Shown here piece by piece: positions 1 to 6,264 of a stretch of DNA of 7,101 bases (positions are counted from its first letter, which is position 1; each line of letters starts with the position of its first letter). The translations under genes were made by a program, and so were the position numbers. Location of the stretch: contig JAIRMX010000099.1 of NCBI GenBank assembly GCA_031258375.1, forward strand, positions 1 to 7,101, written 5' to 3'. Below the pieces are notes generated by a model. It had not been told where the DNA came from. It made no database searches and was given only the letters and a program-made list of their open reading frames with translations. Origin of the DNA: Elusimicrobiota bacterium (lineage in GTDB: Bacteria; Elusimicrobiota; Elusimicrobia; Elusimicrobiales; Elusimicrobiaceae).

Positions 1-2
1 TG

Positions 3-108
3 GGCGTAGCGGAAGAAGAGATGATAAGGCGGTATATAAGGGAACAATGAATGTATGAATTATGCCGAGCAGTTGACCTTGTTAGAAACCACGCCCTTTA
101 GGGCGTAG
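3..108 (+). pseudogene. tnpA: 3' end of an IS200/IS605-family Y1 transposase gene (tnpA), frameshifted
   Basis: Only the C-terminal end is in the window. Bases 3-47 read GVAEEEMIRRYIREQ. In Y1 HUH transposases of the IS200/IS605 family, the catalytic tyrosine and a metal-binding glutamine form a YxxxQ motif, and YIREQ at 33-47 fits it. The frame then meets TGA at 48-50. If base T48 is skipped, the reading continues from 49 as a peptide ending AEQLTLLETTPFRA and stops at TAG 106-108, which is the kind of tail such transposases have after the YxxxQ helix. I infer a single-base insertion, so the gene is probably broken; a sequencing error or a real short C-terminus are alternatives. The last codons lie inside the terminal hairpin of the element. 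The gene starts outside the window, so the HUH motif cannot be checked. Confidence 0.65.
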
Positions 109-120
109 GTCTTTCATTAT
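85..120 (+). mobile_element. Right end of an IS200/IS605-type element: terminal hairpin
   Basis: The arms ACGCCC (91-96) and GGGCGT (101-106) pair perfectly around a TTTA loop. Skipping A107, the stem extends with ACC (88-90) pairing to GGT (108-110), giving nine base pairs with one bulged base. Subterminal imperfect hairpins with an unpaired base, recognised by TnpA as single-stranded DNA, are typical of IS200/IS605 elements, which have no inverted terminal repeats and make no target duplication. It sits just after the transposase remnant, as expected for the right end. The exact cleavage point is not visible; I place it loosely within about ten bases after the hairpin. The remainder of the element is upstream of the window. 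Confidence 0.7.
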
Positions 121-203
121 GAAGCATAAACCGGGAAACTATATTTATTTATAATACAAAATTTTTGCGGTATTTATAATTTTCAATTAATGTAAGCAGG
201 ATA

Positions 204-236
204 CTTAACACAAACTTAACATTTTCTTTGTAAAAT
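204..236 (+). promoter_or_regulatory. phoB promoter: two-unit Pho box plus -10 element
   Basis: CTTAACA occurs at 204-210 and again at 215-221, exactly 11 bp apart, one DNA helical turn. PhoB/PhoP-family regulators bind direct repeats with this period; the unit resembles the TTAACA-type repeats of Bacillus PhoP more than the E. coli TGTCA-type box. After a 9-bp gap comes TAAAAT (231-236), a reasonable -10. The same 9-bp gap separates the pstS Pho box from its -10. A degenerate further unit (CTTTGTA) lies in phase at 226-232 but matches only 4 of 7 positions. There is no good -35, as expected for an activator-dependent promoter. Transcription would begin about 243, leaving a very short leader. 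I infer phoBR autoregulation. Confidence 0.65.
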
Positions 237-255
237 ATTTTAAGAAGGAATAATT

Positions 256-933
256 ATGACCAAAACAATAGCCATAATTGACGACGAAGAAGATTTGAGG
301 CTTGCGATAAAAAAAGGGCTTGCGCGGGAAGGTTATAAAGTCAAAGATTTCTCACACGCGGACGATTTGTTTAAATTTGCCAAATCCGCCTCGCCGGATC
401 TTTTTATATTGGACATAATGCTGCCGGACATTGACGGCCTCGCTATTTGCCGCCGTATAAGAAGCACGCCGAAACTTTCCCAAATCCCGATAATTTTTTT
501 GAGCGCAAAAAGCGAGGAAATAGACAAAGTGCTCGGCCTCGAGCTCGGCGCGGACGATTATATGACAAAACCGTTCTCTTTAAAAGAACTTGCCGCAAGA
601 ATAAAAGCAAGGCTCAGAAAGACGGAAGAAAGCGGCAAAATCCCTGCCGGACGCCAAAACGAGCTTATGTTAAACGACGAAAGTTTTGAAGTTTTTGCCG
701 ACGGCAAAAAAATCCCGCTGACGCTGACGGAATTTAAAATACTGCAGCTTTTGTATTCAAAGCCGGAAAAAGTATTTTCAAGGGATAAAATTTTGGACCA
801 TGTTTGGGGCGAAGAAAAAGAAGTTTTTGACAGAACAATAGACGTGCATATAAAAAACCTGAGAGAGAAAATAGGCAAATACGGAAAGAATATCAAAAAC
901 GTAAGAAGCATAGGCTACAGATATGAAAAATAA
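256..933 (+). CDS. phoB: Phosphate regulon response regulator, OmpR/PhoB family
   Basis: This is a 225-residue DNA-binding response regulator that would activate phosphate-starvation genes when phosphorylated by PhoR. The N-terminal receiver domain (about 3-122) has the acidic pair D9/D10, the phosphoacceptor D53 in LFILDIMLPDIDG, S83 at the switch position and the conserved lysine K105 in TKPF. A short linker leads to a winged-helix domain (about 130-225) with the recognition-helix stretch DRTIDVHIKNLREKIG and the wing RSIGYRYE. Length and order of domains are normal for the family. The start ATG follows AAGGA (245-249) at good spacing. The 3' end overlaps phoR by 11 bp. OmpR-family members are alike in sequence, so the name rests mainly on the phoR and pst neighbours and the Pho boxes; a Bacillus-style author might call it phoP. 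Confidence 0.9.
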   Translation: MTKTIAIIDDEEDLRLAIKKGLAREGYKVKDFSHADDLFKFAKSASPDLFILDIMLPDIDGLAICRRIRSTPKLSQIPIIFLSAKSEEIDKVLGLELGADDYMTKPFSLKELAARIKARLRKTEESGKIPAGRQNELMLNDESFEVFADGKKIPLTLTEFKILQLLYSKPEKVFSRDKILDHVWGEEKEVFDRTIDVHIKNLREKIGKYGKNIKNVRSIGYRYEK

Positions 934-2596
934 AGGAATTTTCAAAAAATTATTATTAATCTTTACGATAAACTCGGCGGCGGTACTGAGCGCTTTTATT
1001 TTTATCTCTTCATATTATTTAAAACAGAATAATATAAAAGTTTTTACGGAAGATTTGGAAGAATCCGCGCATATTATAACGCCTTATATTGCCGAGCTTT
1101 ACAATTCCGGCAATATAGAAACTCTGGCAAAATATTTAAAAACCGGCGCCGATAAAAACCGCAGAATAACAATAGTCCGAAAAGACGGAGTTGTAGCGGC
1201 AGATTCCCATGCGGACGCCGCCGATATGGATAATCATTTGAACAGAAGCGAAATTAAAGAAGCCTTTGAAAAAGGCCGTGCGGTTTCCATTCGCCGCAGC
1301 TCCACTTTAAACGAAGATTTGCTTTATGTCGCCGTGCCGATTTACAAAGACGGACAAACTATTGCCGCGCTCAGGATAAACGCTCCTGTGCGGAATATTA
1401 CGCTGCTGTCAAAAGATTTTTTTTCCAAAAATATTACGGCGTTTTTAATATTGTTCGTTTTGTCTTTAATAAGCGCTTATTTGTTTTCCGGGCTGCTTGC
1501 GGGCAGAATAACAAAACTTAAAAACGCTTTTGGCAGGCTTGCGCGGGGAGATTTTGAGGCAAGAACAAACATAGAATCCGGCGACGAGCTGGAAGAATTG
1601 TCCGACACTTTTAACGAAATGTCCGAGAAAATGGCCAAAATGTTCAGCGATAAAGAGCAAAGCCGCGCGGAGCTGAGCGGCATAATAGAATCCGTCAAAG
1701 ACATTGTACTGGTCGTCAATAAAAACGGTTTTGTTACGGTATCGAACAATACGGCTTACAAAAACAAATACTATTGGGAAATTGACGGTCTTGTGATTTT
1801 CAACAAATATATAGGCAGGCAAAATACGGCGGAAATTGATCTCGGCGGCAAATACTATTCCTGCTCGCTCTCTGCGATAAAAAACACTTCCGACACCGTG
1901 ATTGTGATGCACGACATCACTGAAATTAAAAATTTGGAAACCATAAAAAACGATTTTATCAGCAATATGTCCCACGAGCTTAAAACGCCGCTTGCGTCGA
2001 TTAAGCTTTATTTGGAATTAATCGCGACGGAAAACGACGAGCGGACAAAAGAAGAATATTTGCAGGCAATGACGAGAAACAACGAAAGACTTGCCAATAT
2101 CACCAATGATATTTTGCTTCTCTCCCGCGTGGAAGAAAAAAAGCAAATCCAGTATTCGCAGTTTAATATGCGGGAAGTTCTAAAAGAAGTCGGCGCGCTT
2201 CTTGAGGACAAAGCAAAGAGCAAAGGGCTGAAGCTTGAGCTGCACGACAACGACGCCGTATTAAACGCGGATAAATTTTATATAGAGCAAATGCTCATCA
2301 ATCTTGTGGACAATGCCGTAAGATACACAGAAAACGGCCGCATCGACGTGGACGTGGAGCAGGACGATTTCGGCACAAAAATTACTGTGGCGGACACAGG
2401 CATCGGTATTGCAAAAGAAAATCTGCCGAGAATATTTGAAAGATTTTTCGTTGCTGACAAATCGCGTTCCAAAAAAACCGGCGGCACCGGACTCGGCCTT
2501 GCCATAGTCAAGCATATCGTTGAAGCGCACGGCGGAATAATAAACGTTTCAAGCGAGCTTGGAAAAGGCGCGACTTTCGTCATAAGACTTCCTTAA
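923..2596 (+). CDS. phoR: Phosphate regulon sensor histidine kinase PhoR
   Basis: This 557-residue membrane histidine kinase is the likely partner of the upstream regulator. In order: a transmembrane helix (about 8-30); an extracytoplasmic sensor of about 140 residues resembling a PDC/Cache fold, with the stretch DMDNHLNRSEIKEA that is characteristic of PhoR-type sensors; a second transmembrane helix (about 171-193); HAMP (about 194-245); a short PAS region (about 251-333); the HisKA domain with phosphoacceptor H351 in SHELKTPL; and an ATPase domain with N-box N464, G1 DTGIGI (491-496), F-box near 505-511 and G2 GGTGLGL (520-526). All catalytic motifs are present. The architecture is like Bacillus PhoR, whereas E. 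coli PhoR lacks the large outer domain. The start overlaps phoB by 11 bp and has only a weak upstream AGG, which suggests translational coupling. Its stop codon lies within the pstS Pho box. Confidence 0.9.
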   Translation: MKNKGIFKKLLLIFTINSAAVLSAFIFISSYYLKQNNIKVFTEDLEESAHIITPYIAELYNSGNIETLAKYLKTGADKNRRITIVRKDGVVAADSHADAADMDNHLNRSEIKEAFEKGRAVSIRRSSTLNEDLLYVAVPIYKDGQTIAALRINAPVRNITLLSKDFFSKNITAFLILFVLSLISAYLFSGLLAGRITKLKNAFGRLARGDFEARTNIESGDELEELSDTFNEMSEKMAKMFSDKEQSRAELSGIIESVKDIVLVVNKNGFVTVSNNTAYKNKYYWEIDGLVIFNKYIGRQNTAEIDLGGKYYSCSLSAIKNTSDTVIVMHDITEIKNLETIKNDFISNMSHELKTPLASIKLYLELIATENDERTKEEYLQAMTRNNERLANITNDILLLSRVEEKKQIQYSQFNMREVLKEVGALLEDKAKSKGLKLELHDNDAVLNADKFYIEQMLINLVDNAVRYTENGRIDVDVEQDDFGTKITVADTGIGIAKENLPRIFERFFVADKSRSKKTGGTGLGLAIVKHIVEAHGGIINVSSELGKGATFVIRLP

Positions 2597-2646
2597 CAAA
2601 ATCTTAACAAACGCTTAATTTTTTCTTAATTTGTTTTTTTTATCAT
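2592..2646 (+). promoter_or_regulatory. pstS promoter: four-unit Pho box plus -10 element
   Basis: Four direct repeats occur at a strict 11-bp period: CTTAACA at 2592 and 2603, then CTTAATT at 2614 and 2625. The first overlaps the TAA stop codon of phoR. After 9 bp comes TATCAT (2641-2646), a plausible -10, at exactly the same distance as in the phoB promoter. TATATA (2648-2653) is an alternative -10. Four in-phase units fit two dimers of a phosphorylated PhoB/PhoP-type regulator, and no -35 is needed. A weaker fifth unit (CATAAGA, 2581-2587, 5 of 7 matches) lies in phase inside phoR. I infer strong phosphate-starvation activation of pstSCAB-phoU, stronger than that of phoBR with two units. 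Confidence 0.75.
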
Positions 2647-2651
2647 TTATA

Positions 2652-2882
2652 TATGCGGCGGACATATCGTCGTTATTGCAGGCTTGACCCGCAATATCGC
2701 TGTTTTCTCCCTTTTGTAAAGGGAGTGCCGCTTTGGCGGCGAGGGATTTAATACCGTCATCCTCAATCATGTCCCATAGGGTTTTAATACGGGGTTCAAA
2801 GTGATAGATTGCTTCGGCGGCCAAACGTATTCCCGCCGCGCAATGGCGCTAAAGAGGTTATAACGGGAAAATCTACTTACAT
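2652..2882 (+). repeat. Structured, repeat-like pstS leader with three hairpins
   Basis: This 300-bp gap between phoR and pstS contains no gene I can support. If transcription begins just after the -10 at 2641, the messenger has a leader of about 245 nt. It holds three inverted repeats: 2671-2699 (about 11 pairs with two mismatches, loop CTTGA); 2707-2725 (CTCCCTTT pairing with AAAGGGAG around TGT, perfect) followed by a small GCCGC/GCGGC stem at 2727-2740; and 2808-2844 (ATTGC and CGGCGG pairing with CCGCCG and GCAAT, small internal loop, 12-nt apical loop). GGGATTTAATAC (2743-2754) returns as GGGTTTTAATAC (2779-2790). Phrases such as GGCTTGACCCGCAA and GATTGCTTCGGCGG resemble dispersed intergenic repeats found in many bacterial genomes. 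No hairpin is followed by a T-run, so none looks like a terminator. Copies elsewhere in the genome could not be checked. Confidence 0.5.
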
Positions 2883-2890
2883 AAAGGAGA
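2883..2890 (+). promoter_or_regulatory. Ribosome binding site that fixes the pstS start
   Basis: AAAGGAGA is a strong Shine-Dalgarno sequence ending 8 bases before ATG 2899. It sets the start of pstS there, where the protein begins with a clean signal peptide, and not at the in-frame ATG 2809, which lies in the repeat-like leader and would add 30 unrelated residues ahead of the signal peptide. Confidence 0.85.
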
Positions 2891-2898
2891 AAAATAAA

Positions 2899-3696
2899 AT
2901 GAAAAAACATATAATAACAACTTTGTTTCTTGCCATGAGCCTTGCGGCTTCGGCGCAAATCATTATGGAAGGCTCCACAACCGTGCTTCCGCTCGCGCAG
3001 AGAACGGCGGAAGTATTTATGAACAATAATTCAAAAATCAGCATAAGCGTAAGGGGCGGCGGATCCGGCGTGGGCATGAATTCTTTAATAGCCGGAACTG
3101 CGGATATTGCAAACTCTTCGCGCGCTATTAAAGACGGCGAGCTTCAAAAAGCCGCCGGCAAAAACATATCTCCAAAAGCGACCGTAGCCGCTATGGACGC
3201 AATCGCGCTGATAGTAAATCCGCAAAACAAGATAAGCGGCCTGACAAAAGAGCAGGTAAAAGACATTTACGTCGGAAAAACAAAAAATTGGAAAGAAATC
3301 GGCGGAAACGACGCCAATATAGTCGCAGTTTCGCGCGATAGTTCCAGCGGAACTTTCGAGGCATTCAACGAACTGGCGCTTGAAAAAACAAGAGTAAGAA
3401 AAGACGCGCTTATGCAGGCGTCAAACCGGGGAGTTGCGGGTTTGGTCGCCGCGACTCCGGGCGCAATAGGATACGTCGGTTTGGGTTATTTAAGTAATAA
3501 AACAAAAACGATTTCCGTAGACGGCGTTATGCCCAGCGTGCAAACCGTTCTGCAAAATAAATACTTATACTCCCGCCCGCTGTTTATGTACACAAACGGC
3601 GAACCGAAAGGAGAAGTCAAACAATATCTTGATTTCGTCACAGGCAAACAGGGACAGAAAATAGCCCAAGAATTAGGATATGTTCCTCTTCAATAA
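2899..3696 (+). CDS. pstS: Periplasmic phosphate-binding protein PstS
   Basis: This is the substrate-binding subunit of the Pst ABC transporter, 265 residues from the chosen ATG. Residues 1-19 form a signal peptide (positive MKK, hydrophobic core, AASA before Q20). No cysteine lies at the cleavage site, so it should be a soluble periplasmic protein and not a lipoprotein. Phosphate-contact motifs are in place: GSTTV (25-29), RGGGSG (52-57), NSSR (72-75) and SRDSSSGTF (145-153). The hinge-region and C-terminal sequence fits the PBP-like phosphate-binding family. It is shorter than E. coli PstS (about 346 residues) and closer to the compact PstS type of other phyla. It follows a four-unit Pho box and a long structured leader, and is separated from pstC by a hairpin. 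Related binding proteins for other oxyanions exist, but the pst context makes phosphate nearly certain. Confidence 0.93.
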   Translation: MKKHIITTLFLAMSLAASAQIIMEGSTTVLPLAQRTAEVFMNNNSKISISVRGGGSGVGMNSLIAGTADIANSSRAIKDGELQKAAGKNISPKATVAAMDAIALIVNPQNKISGLTKEQVKDIYVGKTKNWKEIGGNDANIVAVSRDSSSGTFEAFNELALEKTRVRKDALMQASNRGVAGLVAATPGAIGYVGLGYLSNKTKTISVDGVMPSVQTVLQNKYLYSRPLFMYTNGEPKGEVKQYLDFVTGKQGQKIAQELGYVPLQ

Positions 3697-3703
3697 AGAC
3701 TGA

Positions 3704-3754
3704 GGAGCAAGACGCGGCGCCGTAAGGGAAAAATACGGTTCCGCGTCGGAGCAA
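3704..3754 (+). repeat. 37-bp hairpin flanked by 7-bp direct repeats between pstS and pstC
   Basis: GACGCGG (3711-3717) pairs perfectly with CCGCGTC (3741-3747). Inside, after a two-base internal loop on each side, CCGTA (3720-3724) pairs with TACGG (3734-3738) around a nine-base A-rich loop. The hairpin is bounded exactly by GGAGCAA at 3704-3710 and again at 3748-3754. It lies 14 bases after the pstS stop and its right flank supplies the pstC Shine-Dalgarno GGAG. There is no T-run after it, so it is not a standard terminator. In operons for ABC transporters such hairpins can protect the binding-protein message and lower expression of the membrane genes. The exact flanking repeat also fits a tiny insertion with a target-site duplication. 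Confidence 0.75.
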
Positions 3755-3762
3755 TTTTAATT

Positions 3763-4647
3763 ATGAACAGTTTCAAAGAAAAATTAATAAGACAAATATT
3801 TCGCGCTGCGAGCTATGCGTCGCTGTTTTTTCTCTTCGGGATAATGTTTGTTTTATTTAAAGAGAGTTTAACCGCGCTGGGCGAGATTAATATTTTTAAT
3901 TTTCTGCTGGGCAAAGATTGGTATCCGACTTACGAACCGCCGGATTACGGAATATTGCCTTTAATTTCCGGCTCGCTTGCCGTAAGTTTCGTCGCGATGT
4001 TTATCTGCGTTCCGCTGGGGCTTGGAACGGCTTTATATATGCATGAAATAGCTTGCGACAGACAAAGAAAATTTTTAAAACCCGCAATAGAAATTTTATC
4101 CGCGGTGCCTTCGATAATTTTCGGATTTTTCGGTCTTGTGATTCTTGCGCCTTTTTTGCAGAAAAATTTCAATTTGCCGACGGGACAATGCCTTTTAACG
4201 GCTTCTATTATGCTCGGCGTCATGACTATTCCCATAATAACCAGCCTTTCGGAAGACGCGTTAAGTTTTGTGCCGCGCAGTTTCAAAGAAGCCTCGTACG
4301 CGCTGGGCGCAAACAGATGGCAGACTTTACTGCGCGTTACAATTCCCGCAGCCGCAAGCGGAATAATAACTTCAATAATTATGGGCATGGGACGCCTTAT
4401 GGGCGAAACAATGATTGTCTTAATGGTGGCCGGCGGCGCAGCGGTTATACCGAATTCTTTGTTTGCGCCGGTGCGCCCGATGACTTCAAGCATAGCGGCC
4501 GAAATGGGCGAAGCCGCTCAAGGCAGCCTTCATTTCAGCGCGTTATTTGAAATAGGCCTTTTGCTCTTTATAATAACTTTTGTGCTTAATATAATTGCCG
4601 AAATAATCAGCAGGCGCTATAGATTGAAATTAGGACAGGGAAGATGA
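3763..4647 (+). CDS. pstC: Phosphate ABC transporter permease PstC
   Basis: One of the two membrane subunits of the Pst transporter, 294 residues, forming the phosphate channel with PstA. About six hydrophobic helices are visible (roughly 13-33, 65-92, 110-133, 141-163, 200-228 and 258-284). The loop after the first helix has DWYPTYEPPDYGILPL, typical of PstC. The cytoplasmic EAA loop that docks on PstB starts at 176 (EASYALGANRWQTLL, with the conserved G about 182) and leads into a segment with GRLMGET (210-216) typical of phosphate permeases. The start is supported by GGAG (3748-3751), rather far from the ATG, placed directly after the pstS-pstC hairpin. The last bases overlap pstA (ATGA), which points to coupled translation. 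Confidence 0.95.
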   Translation: MNSFKEKLIRQIFRAASYASLFFLFGIMFVLFKESLTALGEINIFNFLLGKDWYPTYEPPDYGILPLISGSLAVSFVAMFICVPLGLGTALYMHEIACDRQRKFLKPAIEILSAVPSIIFGFFGLVILAPFLQKNFNLPTGQCLLTASIMLGVMTIPIITSLSEDALSFVPRSFKEASYALGANRWQTLLRVTIPAAASGIITSIIMGMGRLMGETMIVLMVAGGAAVIPNSLFAPVRPMTSSIAAEMGEAAQGSLHFSALFEIGLLLFIITFVLNIIAEIISRRYRLKLGQGR

Positions 4648-5495
4648 AAAACAAAATTATACAAAACGCGGCGTTTTCTCTTATCGGGTTGAGTATGGTC
4701 GTAACTTTGCTTTTTCTGGCGGGTATTATTTATTTTATAGCCTCGCGGGGACTGCCCGCAATATCATGGGAGTTCATTACCGAAATTCCCCGCGACGCAA
4801 TGACTTGCGGCGGTATTGCTCCGGCCATAGTCGGAACAATTTATCTGACGTTGGGCGCGGTATTATTTGCTTTTCCAATCGGCGTCGCTTGCGCGGTTTA
4901 TCTGCAAGAATATTCCCCCAAAAGTCATTTTGTCAATATAATACGCATAGGCGTTAATAATTTGGCCGGAGTGCCGTCGGTGGTGTTTGGCCTGTTTGGA
5001 CTTGCGGTTTTCGTAAAATTTTTCGGATTTGGAGTTTCAATACTTTCCGGCAGCCTTACATTGGGCATTTTGATACTTCCGGGCATAATTTCAGCTTCGC
5101 AGGAGGCTCTTATGGCTGTGCCGATTTCTTTTAGAGAGGCTTCTCTTGCTATGGGAGCGACGCAATGGCAAACAATATACAAAATTACTTTGCCCGCCGC
5201 GCTGCCCGGCATACTTACGGGCATCATAATCTCGATAGGCCGCGCAGCCGGCGAAACCGCGCCGATACTTTTCACTGCGGCTACTTTTTACAAAAGAGAG
5301 TATCCCAATTCCATCATGTCGGAAGTTATGGCGCTTCCATACCATATTTACGCTCTTATGACCGAAGGCCTGCAGCCCGAAAAGCAAACGGCAATAGCAT
5401 ATGCTTGCGCGCTCATACTTATTATACTTGTGGGCATAATATCGTCTTCGGCCATTATAATCAGAAATAAATACAGGAGCGGTTATGTGCGCTGA
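4644..5495 (+). CDS. pstA: Phosphate ABC transporter permease PstA
   Basis: The second membrane subunit of the Pst transporter, 283 residues, with about six hydrophobic segments (roughly 12-32, 58-88, 104-126, 131-151, 186-214 and 250-273). The EAA loop starts at 165 (EASLAMGATQWQTIYK) and is followed by GRAAGETAPILFTA (199-212), a hallmark of PstA. The SWEFITEIPRDAMTCGGIAPAI region (41-62) also matches the family, which separates it from the related PstC. The ATG shares four bases with the pstC stop codon and lies after the purine-rich GGACAGGGAAG. The 3' end overlaps pstB by 11 bp. These overlaps suggest that the three transporter genes are translated together in fixed ratio. Confidence 0.95.
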   Translation: MKNKIIQNAAFSLIGLSMVVTLLFLAGIIYFIASRGLPAISWEFITEIPRDAMTCGGIAPAIVGTIYLTLGAVLFAFPIGVACAVYLQEYSPKSHFVNIIRIGVNNLAGVPSVVFGLFGLAVFVKFFGFGVSILSGSLTLGILILPGIISASQEALMAVPISFREASLAMGATQWQTIYKITLPAALPGILTGIIISIGRAAGETAPILFTAATFYKREYPNSIMSEVMALPYHIYALMTEGLQPEKQTAIAYACALILIILVGIISSSAIIIRNKYRSGYVR

Positions 5496-6249
5496 ACAAA
5501 CGACGATAAAAATCTCGAAATTAGATTTCTATTATGATAAATTCAAAGCTCTGAAAAATATAAATTTAAATATTTACAATAATAAGGTTACGGCTCTCAT
5601 AGGCCCTTCCGGATGCGGCAAATCCACGCTGATACGCATGTTTAACAGAATGAGCGACCTCGTCCCAAAAACTCGCGCCGAAGGCAGCATACTTTTGGAC
5701 GGAGAAAATATTCTTGAACCTTCGCTGGACGTCGTAAAGCTAAGAAGAAAAGTAGGCATGGTTTTCCAGAAACCAAATCCTTTTCCAAAAACCATATATC
5801 AGAACATTGCCTATGGCCTTGAAATTAACGGGAATAAAAATAGAGAATCTATAAGATATAAAGTGGAAGACGCTTTAAGAAAAGCCGCTTTGTGGGACGA
5901 CGTTAAGGATAGGCTTCACCAAAGCGCGTTAGGTATGTCCGGCGGGCAGCAACAGAGATTATGCATAGCTCGCGCGCTGGCGGTAGAACCGAAAGTTATT
6001 TTATTTGACGAGCCGTGCGCAAGTTTAGACCCGATCTCAACGGCTAAAATAGAAGAGCTTATTTTAGAACTCAAAAAAAATTATACGATAGTGATAGTCA
6101 CGCACAATATGCAGCAAGCGGCCAGAACGTCGGACTATACCGCGTTTATGTATTTGGGCGAACTTGTGGAATTTGGCAAGACGGACAAGATATTTACCGT
6201 CCCGCAAGAAAAAAAGACCGAAGAATATCTGAGCGGAAAGTTCGGTTGA
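5485..6249 (+). CDS. pstB: Phosphate ABC transporter ATP-binding protein PstB
   Basis: The cytoplasmic ATPase that powers phosphate import, 254 residues, close to the usual length. Motifs in order: Walker A GPSGCGKST (40-48, K46); Q-loop Q95 in FQKPNPFP, the wording typical of PstB; ABC signature MSGGQQQR (151-158), with Met where Leu is more common; Walker B VILFDEP (171-177, D175 and catalytic E176); D-loop SLD (180-182); and switch histidine H207 in THNMQQA, again typical of PstB. All residues needed for ATP hydrolysis are present. AGGAG (5475-5479) precedes the ATG closely, inside the end of pstA. phoU follows after 15 bp, so the two are surely co-transcribed. Confidence 0.96.
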   Translation: MCAEQTTIKISKLDFYYDKFKALKNINLNIYNNKVTALIGPSGCGKSTLIRMFNRMSDLVPKTRAEGSILLDGENILEPSLDVVKLRRKVGMVFQKPNPFPKTIYQNIAYGLEINGNKNRESIRYKVEDALRKAALWDDVKDRLHQSALGMSGGQQQRLCIARALAVEPKVILFDEPCASLDPISTAKIEELILELKKNYTIVIVTHNMQQAARTSDYTAFMYLGELVEFGKTDKIFTVPQEKKTEEYLSGKFG

Positions 6250-6264
6250 GAGGATTAAAAGAAT

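Noticed and set aside
2707..2740. Intrinsic terminator in the pstS leader
   Set aside because: The hairpin at 2707-2725 is strong but is followed by TGCCGC and not by a T-run.
2653..2751. 32-codon + strand frame at the start of the pstS leader, as a possible leader peptide
   Set aside because: It starts at or within a base or two of the predicted transcript start with no ribosome binding site, and is arginine-rich and repeat-like. No regulatory codon run is seen.
2615..2824. 69-codon reading frame on the - strand between phoR and pstS
   Set aside because: It lies wholly in the repeat-like leader, has no Shine-Dalgarno, and its translation looks like a read-through of intergenic repeat DNA. 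It would also run against the promoter of pstS.
2859..2864. TATAAC as a -10 for a second pstS promoter
   Set aside because: No -35-like sequence lies 16-18 bp upstream and the Pho box is too far away to activate it.
2809..2898. N-terminal extension of pstS to the in-frame ATG at 2809
   Set aside because: It would put 30 residues from the repeat-like leader before a clean signal peptide, while ATG 2899 has a strong Shine-Dalgarno.
3711..3747. Intrinsic terminator after pstS
   Set aside because: There is no T-run directly after the stem, and pstC must be expressed with pstS; better explained as an mRNA-stabilising or inserted hairpin.
3945..4493. Long - strand frame (182 codons) opposite pstC
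   Set aside because: It is the complement of a well-supported gene with no start signal; it shows no recognisable domain.
4053..4550. Long + strand frame (165 codons) inside pstC
   Set aside because: It lies in another frame of a clear pstC gene, with an amino acid composition (Arg/Asn-rich) typical of an out-of-frame reading.
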